From: an uncultured Eubacteriales bacterium
Lineage (GTDB): Bacteria > Bacillota > Clostridia > Christensenellales > Borkfalkiaceae
Length of the DNA: 64,000 nucleotides
Direction of reading: 5' to 3'
Assembly: GCA_958421945.1 (NCBI GenBank)
Contig: CATZMZ010000002.1
Coordinates: 62,001-126,000, forward strand
Shown here piece by piece: positions 25,209 to 34,970 of this stretch; position 1 is the stretch's first letter, and every line of letters starts with the position of its first letter. The position numbers were made by a program, and so were the translations under genes. The notes beneath the pieces are model-generated. The model was not told the origin of the DNA and did not search any database. It saw nothing but the letters and a program-made list of their open reading frames with translations.

Positions 25209-26660
25209 ATGAATTACAGGCTTATTTTAAAGGTAATAGGGAAAACGATGTTCGCGGCGGCGGCGTTGATGACGTTTCCGCTGATAACCGCCTTGATTTA
25301 CGGCGAGACGGACTGCTATTACGCGTTTATCCTGCCTATGGCGGCGTTGTTTTGCGTCGGAACGGCTTTGTCCGGCATTAAGCTTCGCGGTGCGGTTTCG
25401 GGCGCGAAAGAGGGATTCGTCATCGTTGCGATTTGCTGGATTATCGTTTCTCTCGTCGGCGCGTTGCCGTTCGTCGTAAGCGGGCAGATTCCCAACTATA
25501 TCGACGCGCTTTTCGAAACGGTTTCGGGCTTTACCACCACCGGCGCGAGCATACTCGACGACGTGGACGTGTTGTCTAAAAGCTTAATGTTCTGGCGCGT
25601 TTTTACCCACTGGATAGGGGGTATGGGCGTTCTCGTTTTCGTGCTTACGGTTATCCCCGAAAGCGAAACGTGCGGCATGTATATTTACAGTGCGGAGTCG
25701 CCCGGTCCGTCCGCGTCCAAAATGGTCGGGAAAATGCGATATACCGCCCGCATTTTATACGGTATTTACATTTTTTTAACCGTAGTTCTCGCGGTGCTTC
25801 TGCTTTCGGGCGGAATGAATTTTTACGACGCGTTGCTTACCGCCTTTTCCACGGCGGGAACGGGCGGTTTTTCCGTGCGGAACGGCAGTATCGCGGCGTA
25901 TAACAGCGCGTATGCGGAAATCGTTATCACCGTGTTTATGTTCCTGTTCAGCATAAACTTTAACCTGTATTTTCTAATCATCACGGGCAACGTGCTTAAA
26001 GCGTTAAAAAGCGAGGAATTTTTGTTTTACGCGTCCACACTGCTCGTGTCGGGGTTGGTTATCGCGATAAATATCATGGGTTCGGTCGCGAATTTTTCCA
26101 CGGCGTTAAGGTTGTCGTTTTTTCAGGTGTCGTCGATAAGCTCCACGACGGGCTTTGTCACGGCGGATTTCGATAAATGGCCCGCTCTTTCTAAAAGCAT
26201 ACTTATGTTTTTAACGGTTATGGGCGCGTGCGGCGGCTCTACGGGCGGCGGCGCGAAAGCCTCTCGCATAGTGATTTTAATCAAGTCGTGCGTGGCGGAT
26301 ATCAGGCGAACGGTCAACCCGCGAGAGGTGGTTGCGGTCAAGTTTGAAAACAAGCCCGTTTCCAGAACGCTCGTGTCGGGCGTGTACTCGTTTTTCGTGC
26401 TTTACGTGCTTTTAGTTATCGTTTCCACACTGCTTTTATCTTTCGATTCTTACGCGGGCGGCGATTTCTTTACGCATTTCTCGGCGACGCTAACCTGCAT
26501 AAGTAACGTCGGGCCGGGCTTTAACCTCGTCGGACCGACGCTGTGCTTTTCGGGGTATTCGGCGTTTTCCAAGTGCGTGCTGTCCTTCGTAATGCTTGCG
26601 GGCAGACTTGAAATTTACCCGATACTTATCCTTTTCGCTCCGAGAACGTGGAAAAAATAA
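25209..26660 (+). CDS. trkH: Potassium uptake membrane subunit TrkH
   Basis: This 483-aa membrane protein is of the SKT (Trk/Ktr/HKT) superfamily, made of four M-P-M repeats. Selectivity-filter-like loops include the glycines in SGFTTTGAS, TAGTGGFS, SSTTGFVT and ISNVGPGFN, one per repeat. The pore-flanking HWIGGMGVLVFVLTV and GACGGSTGGGAKASR segments are also typical of TrkH. It starts one base after the trkA stop with no independent ribosome binding site, so translation is probably coupled and the two subunits are made together. Confidence 0.95.
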   Translation: MNYRLILKVIGKTMFAAAALMTFPLITALIYGETDCYYAFILPMAALFCVGTALSGIKLRGAVSGAKEGFVIVAICWIIVSLVGALPFVVSGQIPNYIDALFETVSGFTTTGASILDDVDVLSKSLMFWRVFTHWIGGMGVLVFVLTVIPESETCGMYIYSAESPGPSASKMVGKMRYTARILYGIYIFLTVVLAVLLLSGGMNFYDALLTAFSTAGTGGFSVRNGSIAAYNSAYAEIVITVFMFLFSINFNLYFLIITGNVLKALKSEEFLFYASTLLVSGLVIAINIMGSVANFSTALRLSFFQVSSISSTTGFVTADFDKWPALSKSILMFLTVMGACGGSTGGGAKASRIVILIKSCVADIRRTVNPREVVAVKFENKPVSRTLVSGVYSFFVLYVLLVIVSTLLLSFDSYAGGDFFTHFSATLTCISNVGPGFNLVGPTLCFSGYSAFSKCVLSFVMLAGRLEIYPILILFAPRTWKK

Positions 26661-26839
26661 TTTCGGCGCGATAATCGCAAACCTTGTTCGCGGCGAAAAG
26701 ACGTGCGTGACGAAAACGTTTGCGGCAAATTTAACGGCGAAAACAATCGCGGAAAAAGACGGCGTCTTTCCGCGTTTAATACGGTGGAGGCTTAAACGCT
26801 GAAAACCAAGTCATAATAATTTTTACAGGGAGTATTTTA

Positions 26840-28516
26840 ATGCCTACCGATATCGAAATTGCACAAAACGCGCTTTTAAAACCCATTGAAAAAATCGCGG
26901 AAAGCGCGGGTATTTCGCGCGAGCATCTTGAATTTTACGGCAACTACAAAGCAAAAATCAGCTCGTCTTACCTGAAATCGCGCGAGGAGCGCGGGGGTAA
27001 AACGGGGAAACTTGTTCTCGTTACCGCGATGACGCCCACTCCTGCGGGAGAGGGAAAAACGACCACCTCGATAGGTCTTGCGGACGCGCTTAAAAGAAAG
27101 GGCGTTTCGGTCGCGGCGGCGTTAAGAGAGCCGTCGTTAGGTCCTGTTTTCGGCATAAAAGGCGGCGCGGCGGGCGGCGGTTACGCGCAGGTCGTGCCGA
27201 TGGAGGATATTAACCTTCATTTTACGGGCGATTTCCACGCGATAAGCGCGGCAAACAACCTTCTCGCGGCAATGCTCGATAACCATATTTATCAGGGCAA
27301 CGCGCTCGGTATTGACCAGCGCAGAATCGTCTGGAAGCGTTGCGTGGATATGAACGACAGACAGCTTCGCAAAATCGTGAACGGGCTCGGCGGAAAAACG
27401 GACGGCGTCCCGCGGGAGGACGGTTACGAAATTACCGCGGCTTCCGAAGTTATGGCGATTTTGTGTCTGGCTTTGTCCATAACCGATTTAAAACAAAGAC
27501 TATCAAAAATAATCGTCGGCTATACTTTTGCAGGCGCACCGGTAACCGCGGGCGACTTAAACGCGCAGGGCGCAATGTGCGCGCTTTTGAAAGACGCGAT
27601 AAAGCCTAACCTCGTGCAGACGTTAGAGGGAACGCCCGTTTTCGTTCACGGCGGACCGTTTGCGAACATCGCGCACGGCTGTAATTCAGTTATCGCCACG
27701 AAAACCGCTCTCGCCACCGCCGATTACGTGATAACCGAGGCGGGTTTCGGCGCGGAGCTGGGTGCGGAAAAGTTTTTCGACATCAAATGCAGAAGCACGG
27801 GGCTTAAACCGTCCGCAATGGTAATAGTCGCAACCGTGCGCGCGCTTAAAATGCACGGCGGTTTAAGCAAAACCGAATTGAACGCCGAGGACTTGCACGC
27901 GCTAAAAAGGGGTTTGCCTAACCTTTTAAGGCACGTCCGCAATATTAAAGAGACGTTCGGGCTGCCCGCCGTGGTTGCCGTCAACAGGTTTCCTACGGAT
28001 ACCGAGGCGGAGCTGTCGCTCGTTAAAGAAAGCTGCGAAAAGCTCGGCGTAAAAGCGATATTGTCCGACGTGTGGGCGAAAGGCGGCGCGGGCGGAGAGG
28101 AGCTTGCCGACGAGGTTTTAAGACTGTGCGAGGAGAAAAACGAATTCCGCTTCGCTTACGACGAAAACTCGTCCGTAGAAGAAAAAATGAACGCGCTCGC
28201 GGTTAAGGTTTACGGCGGCGACGGCGCGGAATTTACGGCGGAAGCAAAAAGGCAACTTCGCGAAATAGTCAAGCTGGGAATGGACAAACTGCCCGTATGC
28301 GTGGCGAAAACGCAGTATTCCTTTTCGGACGACGCGAAAAAGCTCGGCGCGCCCGAAGGGTTTAAGATTACGGTCAGGTCGGTTAAGGTGTCGGCGGGCG
28401 CGGGATTTATCGTCGCTCTTACGGGTGATATAATGACGATGCCGGGGCTTCCCAAAGTCCCCGCGGCGGAAAACATCGACGTGGACGAAAACGGGAAAAT
28501 CGTCGGACTGTTTTAA
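26840..28516 (+). CDS. fhs: Formate--tetrahydrofolate ligase
   Basis: Fhs makes 10-formyl-THF from formate, THF and ATP, feeding purine synthesis or, in acetogens, the methyl branch of the Wood-Ljungdahl pathway. At 558 aa it has normal length. The P-loop [20 protein letters not shown] is near residue 65, followed by [24 protein letters not shown] and [11 protein letters not shown], both strongly conserved. The C-terminal [16 protein letters not shown] segment is intact. It has a CAGGGAG ribosome binding site. No folD, acsA or cooS is nearby, so acetogenesis cannot be claimed from this window. Confidence 0.97.
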   Translation: MPTDIEIAQNALLKPIEKIAESAGISREHLEFYGNYKAKISSSYLKSREERGGKTGKLVLVTAMTPTPAGEGKTTTSIGLADALKRKGVSVAAALREPSLGPVFGIKGGAAGGGYAQVVPMEDINLHFTGDFHAISAANNLLAAMLDNHIYQGNALGIDQRRIVWKRCVDMNDRQLRKIVNGLGGKTDGVPREDGYEITAASEVMAILCLALSITDLKQRLSKIIVGYTFAGAPVTAGDLNAQGAMCALLKDAIKPNLVQTLEGTPVFVHGGPFANIAHGCNSVIATKTALATADYVITEAGFGAELGAEKFFDIKCRSTGLKPSAMVIVATVRALKMHGGLSKTELNAEDLHALKRGLPNLLRHVRNIKETFGLPAVVAVNRFPTDTEAELSLVKESCEKLGVKAILSDVWAKGGAGGEELADEVLRLCEEKNEFRFAYDENSSVEEKMNALAVKVYGGDGAEFTAEAKRQLREIVKLGMDKLPVCVAKTQYSFSDDAKKLGAPEGFKITVRSVKVSAGAGFIVALTGDIMTMPGLPKVPAAENIDVDENGKIVGLF

Positions 28517-28633
28517 AACGGCGTTCCGATTGCTTTAATCGTTAAGACGGCTCTGACGGATTTAACGGATTCGGCGAATTTAACCGTTTCGGAGTTTTAT
28601 GTTATAAACTTTTAATAAAAGCGACGGAGGATT

Positions 28634-29548
28634 ATGAAAGGAATCATTATTGTCAACCGCTCGGGGTTTTCCGCGCAGGAATATCAGGCGCGAAGAATCG
28701 AAGAGGAATTGAGCGCGCTTGGCGTAAGCACGGAAACGATTTCCGACGGGTATAGACTTTTCGGCATAAAGGACGGAAAGTGCCACGGGTTTTCCGCGGG
28801 CGAAAAACCCGATTTTGCCGTGTTTCTCGATAAGGATAAGTACCTGGCGGAGCTTTTAACGGCTTACGGCATAAGACTTTTTAACCGCGCCGAAGCGATT
28901 AAGCTGTGCGACGATAAGGGCGAAACGTGCATCGCGCTGGCGAACAGCGGCTTAAAAATGCCCGACACGGTTTTTGCGCCGCTTTGTTATAAAAAAGACG
29001 AAACGAGCGTAAAAATCGCAAAAGAAACGGCGGATTGCGCGGCACGGCGACTCGGTTTCCCGCTCGTCGTTAAGGAAAGTTACGGCTCGATGGGAACGGG
29101 CGTTATGCTTGCCGAAAACGCTACGGAGCTTGAAAAAATATCTCTCGAAACGGCAAACAAGCCGCACCTGTATCAACAATATCTTTCCGCAAGAAAGGGT
29201 ACGGACGTTCGGGTTATCGTTATCGGAGGAAAGGTTGCTTCGGCGATGGAACGGCACAACCCGTCCGATTTCCGCTCTAATCTCGCGCTCGGCGGAACGG
29301 GCAAGGAGATAGCTTTAAGCGACGAGTTCGCGGAGGCGGCGGAGCGCGCGGCGAAGATTTTAATGCTCGATTACTGCGGCGTGGATTTGCTTTACGGAGA
29401 CAGCGGAGAACCGTATATCTGCGAAGTTAATTCCAACGCGTTTTTTAAGGGAACGGAAAGCGTTACGCACAAAAATATCGCAAAGCTTTACGCGGAACAC
29501 GTCATAAATTGCATAAATAACGAAAATAATCCGAATAATGCGAATTAA
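28634..29548 (+). CDS. RimK-like ATP-grasp ligase
   Basis: This 304-aa protein has the ATP-grasp fold of the RimK/LysX group, enzymes that join amino acids to carboxylates through acyl phosphates. Visible are the N-terminal NRSGFSAQEYQARRIEEELSALG domain, FPLVVKESYGSMGTGV (ATP-binding loop), RKGTDVRVIVIGGKVASAMER, and the magnesium ligands in CGVDLLY and PYICEVNSNAFFKG. The substrate is unknown; family members modify ribosomal protein S6, make polyglutamate, or act on small peptides. It has a strong CGGAGG site and ends in an Asn-rich tail (NNENNPNNAN). Confidence 0.85.
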   Translation: MKGIIIVNRSGFSAQEYQARRIEEELSALGVSTETISDGYRLFGIKDGKCHGFSAGEKPDFAVFLDKDKYLAELLTAYGIRLFNRAEAIKLCDDKGETCIALANSGLKMPDTVFAPLCYKKDETSVKIAKETADCAARRLGFPLVVKESYGSMGTGVMLAENATELEKISLETANKPHLYQQYLSARKGTDVRVIVIGGKVASAMERHNPSDFRSNLALGGTGKEIALSDEFAEAAERAAKILMLDYCGVDLLYGDSGEPYICEVNSNAFFKGTESVTHKNIAKLYAEHVINCINNENNPNNAN

Positions 29549-29561
29549 TTTCAAAAAAAGG

Positions 29562-29590
29562 TTGATTATCGCGCGGGTTTATGTTAAAAT
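29562..29590 (+). promoter_or_regulatory. Sigma-A promoter of nfnAB
   Basis: TTGATT at 29562-29567, 17 bases, TAAAAT at 29585-29590. The predicted start is about 29597, giving a 31-base leader that contains GGAG at 29616. Confidence 0.7.
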
Positions 29591-29627
29591 TATATAGTTA
29601 TAAAAAATCACAAACGGAGTATTACAA

Positions 29628-30470
29628 ATGTTTCGAATTGTTGCTCGTAAATCTCTTAATCCTACCGTAACGGAGCTTGAAATAGAAGCTCCGTTCGTTG
29701 CTAAAAAAGCGCAGGCAGGACAGTTCGTTATCGTTCGCGCTACCGCGGACGGCGAAAGAATCCCGCTCACCGTCGCGGATTTCGATAGGGAGAAGGGTAC
29801 TGTTAAAATTATCTTTCAGATCGTCGGCGCAACGACGTGTATCTTGAACACCTTAAACGTCGGCGACTGCGTCGCGGATTTCGTCGGTCCGCTCGGCAAT
29901 CCCACCGAAACGAAGGGACTTAAAAAAGTCGCTGTGGTGGGCGGCGGCGTGGGCTGCGCAATCGCGTATCCCGTCGCGAAAAAGCTGCACGACGAGGGGG
30001 CGGAGGTTCATTCCGTGGTCGGCTTCCGCAATAAGGAGCTTGTTATTTTAGAGGACGAATTCAAGAAGGTAAGCGATAAATACGTTCTTATGTCCGACGA
30101 CGGCACTGCGGGCGAAAAAGGACTTGTTACCGACGCGCTTAAACGCCTTATCGATTCGGGCGAGAATTACGACGAAGTTATCGCGATAGGTCCTGTCATT
30201 ATGATGAAATTCGTTTGCCGCCTTACCAAAGAGTACGGCATTAAAACGGTTATCAGCATGAATCCCATTATGATTGACGGCACGGGAATGTGCGGCGGCT
30301 GCCGCCTTACCGTCGGCGGAAAAACCAAATTCGCTTGCGTGGACGGTCCGGATTTCGACGGTCACGAGGTTGATTTCGACGAGGCTATGTCGAGAGGCGC
30401 AAGCTATAAAGAGTGGGAAAGACACAAATACGAAGAAACCTGCAACCTTTTTAAAAAGGAGGTTAAATAA
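29628..30470 (+). CDS. nfnA: NADH-dependent ferredoxin:NADP+ oxidoreductase alpha subunit (NfnA)
   Basis: NfnA is the smaller FAD- and [2Fe-2S]-bearing subunit of the electron-bifurcating transhydrogenase NfnAB, which couples NADPH, NADH and ferredoxin. The 280-aa sequence has the ferredoxin-reductase FAD domain (AGQFVIVRATADGERIPLTVAD), the nucleotide-binding segment VAVVGGGVGCAIAYPVAKKL, and the C-terminal cluster motif MCGGCRLTVGG...FACVDGPDFDGHEVDF. It abuts the NfnB gene with a two-base gap. The same family includes subunits named GltA/SudB-like or dihydroorotate dehydrogenase electron-transfer proteins, but the pairing favours Nfn. Confidence 0.9.
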   Translation: MFRIVARKSLNPTVTELEIEAPFVAKKAQAGQFVIVRATADGERIPLTVADFDREKGTVKIIFQIVGATTCILNTLNVGDCVADFVGPLGNPTETKGLKKVAVVGGGVGCAIAYPVAKKLHDEGAEVHSVVGFRNKELVILEDEFKKVSDKYVLMSDDGTAGEKGLVTDALKRLIDSGENYDEVIAIGPVIMMKFVCRLTKEYGIKTVISMNPIMIDGTGMCGGCRLTVGGKTKFACVDGPDFDGHEVDFDEAMSRGASYKEWERHKYEETCNLFKKEVK

Positions 30471-30472
30471 TT

Positions 30473-31855
30473 ATGCCTAATATGTCTTTAACTAAAAATC
30501 CGATGCCCGTTCAGAGCGCGGAGGAAAGAAACAAAAACTTTAAAGAAGTAGCTTTGGGTTACACCGAGGCGGACGCGCTTTCCGAGGCGGAAAGATGCTT
30601 GCATTGCAAGAATAAGCCGTGCGTTTCCGGTTGCCCAGTTATGGTTAATATTCCCGAATTTATCGCTAAGATAAAAGAAAAGGATTACGAAGGCGCATAC
30701 GCCGTTATCGCCGAAACGTCGTCGCTTCCCGCAGTGTGCGGCAGGGTCTGCCCGCAGGAAACTCAATGCGAAAAGCATTGTATCCGCGGCATTAAGGGCG
30801 AACCCGTCGGCATCGGCAGGTTAGAGCGTTTCGTTGCGGATTATCACAATGCGCACGCGGCAAACTCCGTCGTTAAGCCGGAATCCAACGGCAAAAAGGT
30901 TGCTGTTATCGGCAGCGGCCCGGCGGGTCTTACCTGCGCGGGCGATCTTGCGAAGAAAGGCTACGACGTAACCGTTTTCGAGGCGTTGCACCTCGCGGGC
31001 GGCGTGCTTTCTTACGGAATTCCCGAATTCAGACTTCCGAAGTCTATCGTCGCAAAAGAAATCGAATCGCTTAAAACGCTCGGCGTAAAGGTCGAAACGG
31101 ATATGGTTATCGGCAAGGTGCTTTCTATTAACGAGCTTATCGCCGAATACGGATTTAAGGCGGTGTTTATCGGTTCGGGCGCGGGGCTTCCCAAATTTAT
31201 GAATATCCCCGGCGAAAACCTTAACGGCGTTTATTCCGCAAACGAATTTTTAACGCGTATCAATCTTATGAAGGCGTATAAAGAGGATTCTTCCACACCG
31301 ATTAAGCGCGGCAAAAAGGTCGTCGTCGTCGGCGGCGGAAACGTTGCTATGGACGCGGCGCGTTGCGCAAAACGCCTGGGCGCGGACGTACATATCGTTT
31401 ACAGAAGAACGCTTAACGAACTTCCCGCAAGAAAGGAAGAAGTCGAACACGCTATGGAGGAGGGCATCGTTTTCACGCTGCTCACTAATCCCGTTAAAAT
31501 CAACGGGGACGAAAAGCGTTGGGTTAATTCGATTACTTGCGTAAAAATGCAATTATCCGAACCGGACGCATCAGGCAGAGCGCGCCCCGTGGAAATCCCG
31601 AACAGCGAATTCGATATAGAGGCGGACGTGGTTATTATGGCGCTCGGCACTTCGCCGAACCCGCTTATCAAATCCACGACCGAGGGGCTTGAAGTGAACA
31701 ATCACGGCGGAATCATCACCGACGAAAACGGCAAAACCTCGGTTACCGCGGTGTACGCGGGCGGCGACGCCGTTACGGGCGCAGCCACCGTTATTCTCGC
31801 TATGGGTGCGGGCAAAACCGCCGCGAAAGCGATTGACGAGTTTTTGAATAAGTAA
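30473..31855 (+). CDS. nfnB: NADH-dependent ferredoxin:NADP+ oxidoreductase beta subunit (NfnB, glutamate-synthase-small-subunit-like)
   Basis: This 460-aa flavoprotein carries two N-terminal [4Fe-4S] clusters (CLHCKNKPCVSGCP and CGRVCPQETQCEKHC). An FAD dinucleotide fold follows (VIGSGPAGLTCAGDLAKKGY), then a second nucleotide-binding fold (VVVGGGNVAMDAARCAKRLG) before the C-terminal YAGGDAVTGAATV. This is the architecture of NfnB, which hosts the bifurcating FAD and the NADPH site. A glutamate synthase small subunit (GltD) looks alike, but no GltB large subunit is present. The start is two bases after nfnA, with the AAGGAGG site in the end of nfnA. Confidence 0.92.
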   Translation: MPNMSLTKNPMPVQSAEERNKNFKEVALGYTEADALSEAERCLHCKNKPCVSGCPVMVNIPEFIAKIKEKDYEGAYAVIAETSSLPAVCGRVCPQETQCEKHCIRGIKGEPVGIGRLERFVADYHNAHAANSVVKPESNGKKVAVIGSGPAGLTCAGDLAKKGYDVTVFEALHLAGGVLSYGIPEFRLPKSIVAKEIESLKTLGVKVETDMVIGKVLSINELIAEYGFKAVFIGSGAGLPKFMNIPGENLNGVYSANEFLTRINLMKAYKEDSSTPIKRGKKVVVVGGGNVAMDAARCAKRLGADVHIVYRRTLNELPARKEEVEHAMEEGIVFTLLTNPVKINGDEKRWVNSITCVKMQLSEPDASGRARPVEIPNSEFDIEADVVIMALGTSPNPLIKSTTEGLEVNNHGGIITDENGKTSVTAVYAGGDAVTGAATVILAMGAGKTAAKAIDEFLNK

Positions 31856-31877
31856 GCAAAATAAATAACAATAAGAT

Positions 31878-31906
31878 TTTAAACAAAAAATATAACGACA
31901 AATAAT
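31878..31906 (+). promoter_or_regulatory. Candidate leaderless promoter of the sugar O-acetyltransferase gene
   Basis: TTTAAA at 31878-31883, 17 bases, AATAAT at 31901-31906. The predicted start is about 31913, one base before the ATG. The region is AT-rich, so chance matches are easier. Confidence 0.35.
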
Positions 31907-31913
31907 TGCGGTT

Positions 31914-32465
31914 ATGACGGAAAGAGAAAAAATGCTGGCGGGGGAGCTTTATTCGCCCGAAGACCCTACGCTTCACGCAATGCATTTACGCGTGCAGAAG
32001 CTGTTTGAAAAATACAACAAAATCCCCGCGAGCAAGCCCGAAAAACGGAAAAAGCTTATCAAAAAGATTTTCGGCAAAACGGGTGAAAACATTCGCGTGG
32101 AAACGCCTTTTTATTGCGATTACGGCGTAAACATCGAGGTGGGCGAGAATTTCTTTTCTAATTACGGTTTGATTATTTTAGACGTTAATAAGGTTAAAAT
32201 CGGCAAAAACTGTATGATTGCGCCGAACGTCGGCATTTATTCCGCAACGCACCCCGTGCGCGCCGAGGAAAGGTATAACGGTGTGGAGCTGGGCTATCCC
32301 GTAACCATCGGCGATAATTGCTGGGTGGGCGGCGGCGCGGTAATCTGTCCCGGCGTTACGCTCGGCGATAACGTGGTTGTGGGCGCGGGTGCGGTCGTTA
32401 CCAAAAGCTTTAAATCTAACGTGGTGATTGCCGGCAACCCCGCAAAAATCATCAGAGAATTATAA
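31914..32465 (+). CDS. Sugar O-acetyltransferase (maltose acetyltransferase-like, hexapeptide repeat)
   Basis: This 183-aa left-handed beta-helix acetyltransferase resembles Maa/LacA/NodL. It starts with the N-terminal helical cap MTEREKMLAGELYSPEDPTL. The hexapeptide repeats run from GVNIEVGENFFSNYG to GDNVVVGAGAVVTKSF, with the catalytic histidine in the loop IYSATHPVRAEERY. It would transfer acetyl from acetyl-CoA to a sugar hydroxyl; the physiological acceptor is unknown. No Shine-Dalgarno sequence precedes the ATG. Confidence 0.9.
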   Translation: MTEREKMLAGELYSPEDPTLHAMHLRVQKLFEKYNKIPASKPEKRKKLIKKIFGKTGENIRVETPFYCDYGVNIEVGENFFSNYGLIILDVNKVKIGKNCMIAPNVGIYSATHPVRAEERYNGVELGYPVTIGDNCWVGGGAVICPGVTLGDNVVVGAGAVVTKSFKSNVVIAGNPAKIIREL

Positions 32466-32611
32466 ATTGCGTCGTTGCGGCAAAGGCTGAACGCGTTCAA
32501 AAATTATAAAACGCTAAAAACGACACGGGATTAAAAAGCGTATAATCAAAAAAACAATACGAACTGCAAATTATATAAAATTTATTACACAAAACTTTTT
32601 ACGGAGATACT

Positions 32612-33094
32612 ATGGAAGGTACTATTGATTTTACTGTCCTCGACAAGGCGATAGCGGAATTCGGCGCGAAGGAAAGCTCGCTTATAGCGATTCTTCAACG
32701 CGCGCAGGATGCTTACCGTTATCTTCCTGCCGAAATTTTCCCATATCTTTCGGAAAAACTCGGCGTAAGCGAAGCGGCGATTTACGGCGTTGCAACGTTT
32801 TACGAGAATTTTTCGCTTGAAAAGAAGGGTAAATACGTTATTAAGGTTTGCGACGGCACTGCTTGTCACGTCAGACATTCCGTGCCTATTTTAGAGGCTT
32901 TAAGAAAGGAGTTGGGCTTGTCAGAAGCAAAAAAGACTACCGACGACGGAATGTTTACCGTGGAAACGGTTTCGTGTCTTGGCGCTTGCTCGTCCGCGCC
33001 CGCGGTAATGGTGAACGACGAGATTTATCCGACGATGAATCCCGATAAAGCCATTGCGCTGGTTATTTCGTTACAGGGGGAGAAAAATGCTTAA
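32612..33094 (+). CDS. hydC: Electron-bifurcating hydrogenase gamma subunit (HydC, NuoE-like)
   Basis: This 160-aa thioredoxin-like [2Fe-2S] protein is of the NuoE family. After the helical N-terminal region (LIAILQRAQDAYRYLP, GVSEAAIYGVATFYENF) the cluster cysteines are in KVCDGTACHVRHS and VSCLGACSSAPAVMVND. As first gene of hydC-hydB-hydA it should be the small subunit of the NAD(H)- and ferredoxin-dependent [FeFe] hydrogenase. The ATG has an ACGGAG site. Its end overlaps hydB by eight bases. The upstream gap has a TATAAT at 32541-32546 but no convincing -35 partner. Confidence 0.92.
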   Translation: MEGTIDFTVLDKAIAEFGAKESSLIAILQRAQDAYRYLPAEIFPYLSEKLGVSEAAIYGVATFYENFSLEKKGKYVIKVCDGTACHVRHSVPILEALRKELGLSEAKKTTDDGMFTVETVSCLGACSSAPAVMVNDEIYPTMNPDKAIALVISLQGEKNA

Positions 33095-34970
33095 TTCAAG
33101 AGAAGAACTGGTTGCCTTGCGCAAAGAGCTTGCCAAAGCTTACGGCGCGGAAAAACAAAGAGTTATCGTTTGCGCCGGCGCGGGGTGCGTATCGAAGGGC
33201 GCGCTTAAAGTTTACGCTAAGTTAGAAGAAATAATGCGCGAAAAGGGAATTCCTTTCTCGCTTGAACTGCAAAAAGAACCGCACGGCGATTCCACCCGCC
33301 TTAAACAAAGCGGCTGCCACGGCTTTTGCGAAATGGGTCCGCTCGTCAGAATCGAACCGCAGGGCTGGCTGTACGTTAAAGTTACGACGGACGATTGCGA
33401 AGAAATCGTTGCCAAAACGGTTGCCTGCGGCGAATGTGTAGACAGGCTTGCTTACACCGAAAACGGCGTAATTTATCGCGAGCAAAAGGAAGTTCCCTTT
33501 TATAAATCGCAAACGCGCGTCGTTTTGGATAACTGCGACAAAATCGACGCTTCTTCCATAGATGAATATATCGCGCTTGGCGGTTACACCGCGCTCGAAA
33601 AGGTGTTGTTTGAAATGACGCCCGAGGACGTGGTTAAAGAAATCGTCGATTCGGGGCTGCGCGGCAGAGGCGGCGGCGGATTCCCCGCGGGTAAAAAATG
33701 GAGTCAGGTCGCGGCGCAGAAATGCGAGGAAAAATACGTCGTTTGTAACGGCGACGAGGGTGACCCCGGCGCGTTTATGGACAGGTCCGTTATGGAGGAC
33801 GACCCCCACAGAATGATAGAGGGTATGATTATCGCGGGTTTAGCCTGCGGCGCGAAAAACGGTTATATTTACGTCCGCGCGGAATACCCCAAGGCGGTCG
33901 CAAGACTTAATCTCGCGATACGTCAGGCAACCGAGCTCGGCGTTATGGGCGATGATATTCTCGGTTCGGGCAGGTCGTTCCATTTGCATATAAATAAAGG
34001 CGCGGGCGCGTTTGTCTGCGGCGAGGGTTCTGCGCTTACCGCGTCAATCGAGGGCAAACGCGGTATGCCGAGAACGAAGCCTCCGCGTACCGTCGAACAC
34101 GGCTTATTCGATAAGCCCACCGTGCTTAACAACGTTGAAACGTTCGCTAACGTGTCGCTTATTATAAACAAGGGCGCGGCGTGGTATAAATCTATCGGTA
34201 CGGAAAAATCGTCCGGCACGAAAACGTTTGCGCTTACCGGAAACATCAAAAACGCAGGTCTTATCGAAGTACCCATGGGGACGACTCTGCGCGAGGTTAT
34301 TTTCGATATCGGCGGCGGCGTTCGCGACGGCAGGAAATTCAAAGCCGTGCAGATAGGCGGTCCTTCCGGCGGTTGTCTTACCGAGGAACATCTCGATTTG
34401 CCGCTCGATTTCGACTCGCTTAAAAGTGTCGGCGCGATTATCGGTTCGGGCGGACTCGTCGTTATGGACGACCATACCTGTATGGTAGAGGTCGCAAGGT
34501 TTTTCATGAATTTCACCCAGCACGAATCGTGCGGAAAATGCGTTCCGTGCAGAGAGGGTACGAAGCGCATGCTTGAAATTCTTAACAGGATAGTAGAGGG
34601 CAAAGGCGAGGACGGAGATATAGAGATGCTTCAGGAATTAGGCGAAGCCGTTTCCGCAACCGCGCTTTGCGGCTTGGGTAAAACCGCCGCAGGTCCTGTT
34701 CTTTCGACCATCAAATATTTTAAAGACGAATATAAAGCGCATATTTACGACAAGCATTGTCCCGCAAACGCTTGCCAGAAGCTTAAAACCATTAAAATCG
34801 ACCCCGAGCTGTGCAAGGGTTGCAGTAAATGCGCGCGCCATTGTCCCGTTCTCGCAATTAGCGGCGAAATTAAAAAGACTTTTGAAATCGACCAGGCTAA
34901 ATGCATTAAGTGCGGCACTTGTTTAGACGCTTGCCCCTTCGGCGCAATAAAGGAGAGTTGGAATGGATAA
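33087..34970 (+). CDS. hydB: Electron-bifurcating hydrogenase beta subunit (HydB, NuoF-like)
   Basis: This 627-aa flavo-iron-sulfur subunit has a thioredoxin-like [2Fe-2S] N-terminal domain (CAGAGCVSKGA ... QSGCHGFCEMGP). The NuoF core has FMN/NADH motifs (GLRGRGGGGFPAGKKW, CNGDEGDPGAFMDR), and the NuoF [4Fe-4S] site is HESCGKCVPCREGT. A C-terminal two-cluster ferredoxin domain follows (CKGCSKCARHCPVLA, CIKCGTCLDACPFGA). This matches HydB of the trimeric bifurcating hydrogenase, which oxidises NADH and reduced ferredoxin together. I chose ATG 33087, preceded by GGGGGAG, over longer readings inside hydC. hydA overlaps by eight bases. Confidence 0.95.
   Translation: MLNSREELVALRKELAKAYGAEKQRVIVCAGAGCVSKGALKVYAKLEEIMREKGIPFSLELQKEPHGDSTRLKQSGCHGFCEMGPLVRIEPQGWLYVKVTTDDCEEIVAKTVACGECVDRLAYTENGVIYREQKEVPFYKSQTRVVLDNCDKIDASSIDEYIALGGYTALEKVLFEMTPEDVVKEIVDSGLRGRGGGGFPAGKKWSQVAAQKCEEKYVVCNGDEGDPGAFMDRSVMEDDPHRMIEGMIIAGLACGAKNGYIYVRAEYPKAVARLNLAIRQATELGVMGDDILGSGRSFHLHINKGAGAFVCGEGSALTASIEGKRGMPRTKPPRTVEHGLFDKPTVLNNVETFANVSLIINKGAAWYKSIGTEKSSGTKTFALTGNIKNAGLIEVPMGTTLREVIFDIGGGVRDGRKFKAVQIGGPSGGCLTEEHLDLPLDFDSLKSVGAIIGSGGLVVMDDHTCMVEVARFFMNFTQHESCGKCVPCREGTKRMLEILNRIVEGKGEDGDIEMLQELGEAVSATALCGLGKTAAGPVLSTIKYFKDEYKAHIYDKHCPANACQKLKTIKIDPELCKGCSKCARHCPVLAISGEIKKTFEIDQAKCIKCGTCLDACPFGAIKESWNG

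Noticed and set aside
30473..31855. Glutamate synthase small subunit (gltD)
   Set aside because: The fold matches, but there is no large subunit and the gene is paired with an NfnA-type partner, so NfnB is preferred.
33222..33809. Long minus-strand open frame (195 codons) inside hydB
   Set aside because: It mirrors the strongly conserved hydB coding frame, has no ribosome binding site and no recognisable domain. It is a shadow caused by codon bias.
33923..34603. 226-codon minus-strand open frame inside hydB
   Set aside because: Antisense to the NuoF core; composition is Ser/Pro-rich shadow and there is no start context.
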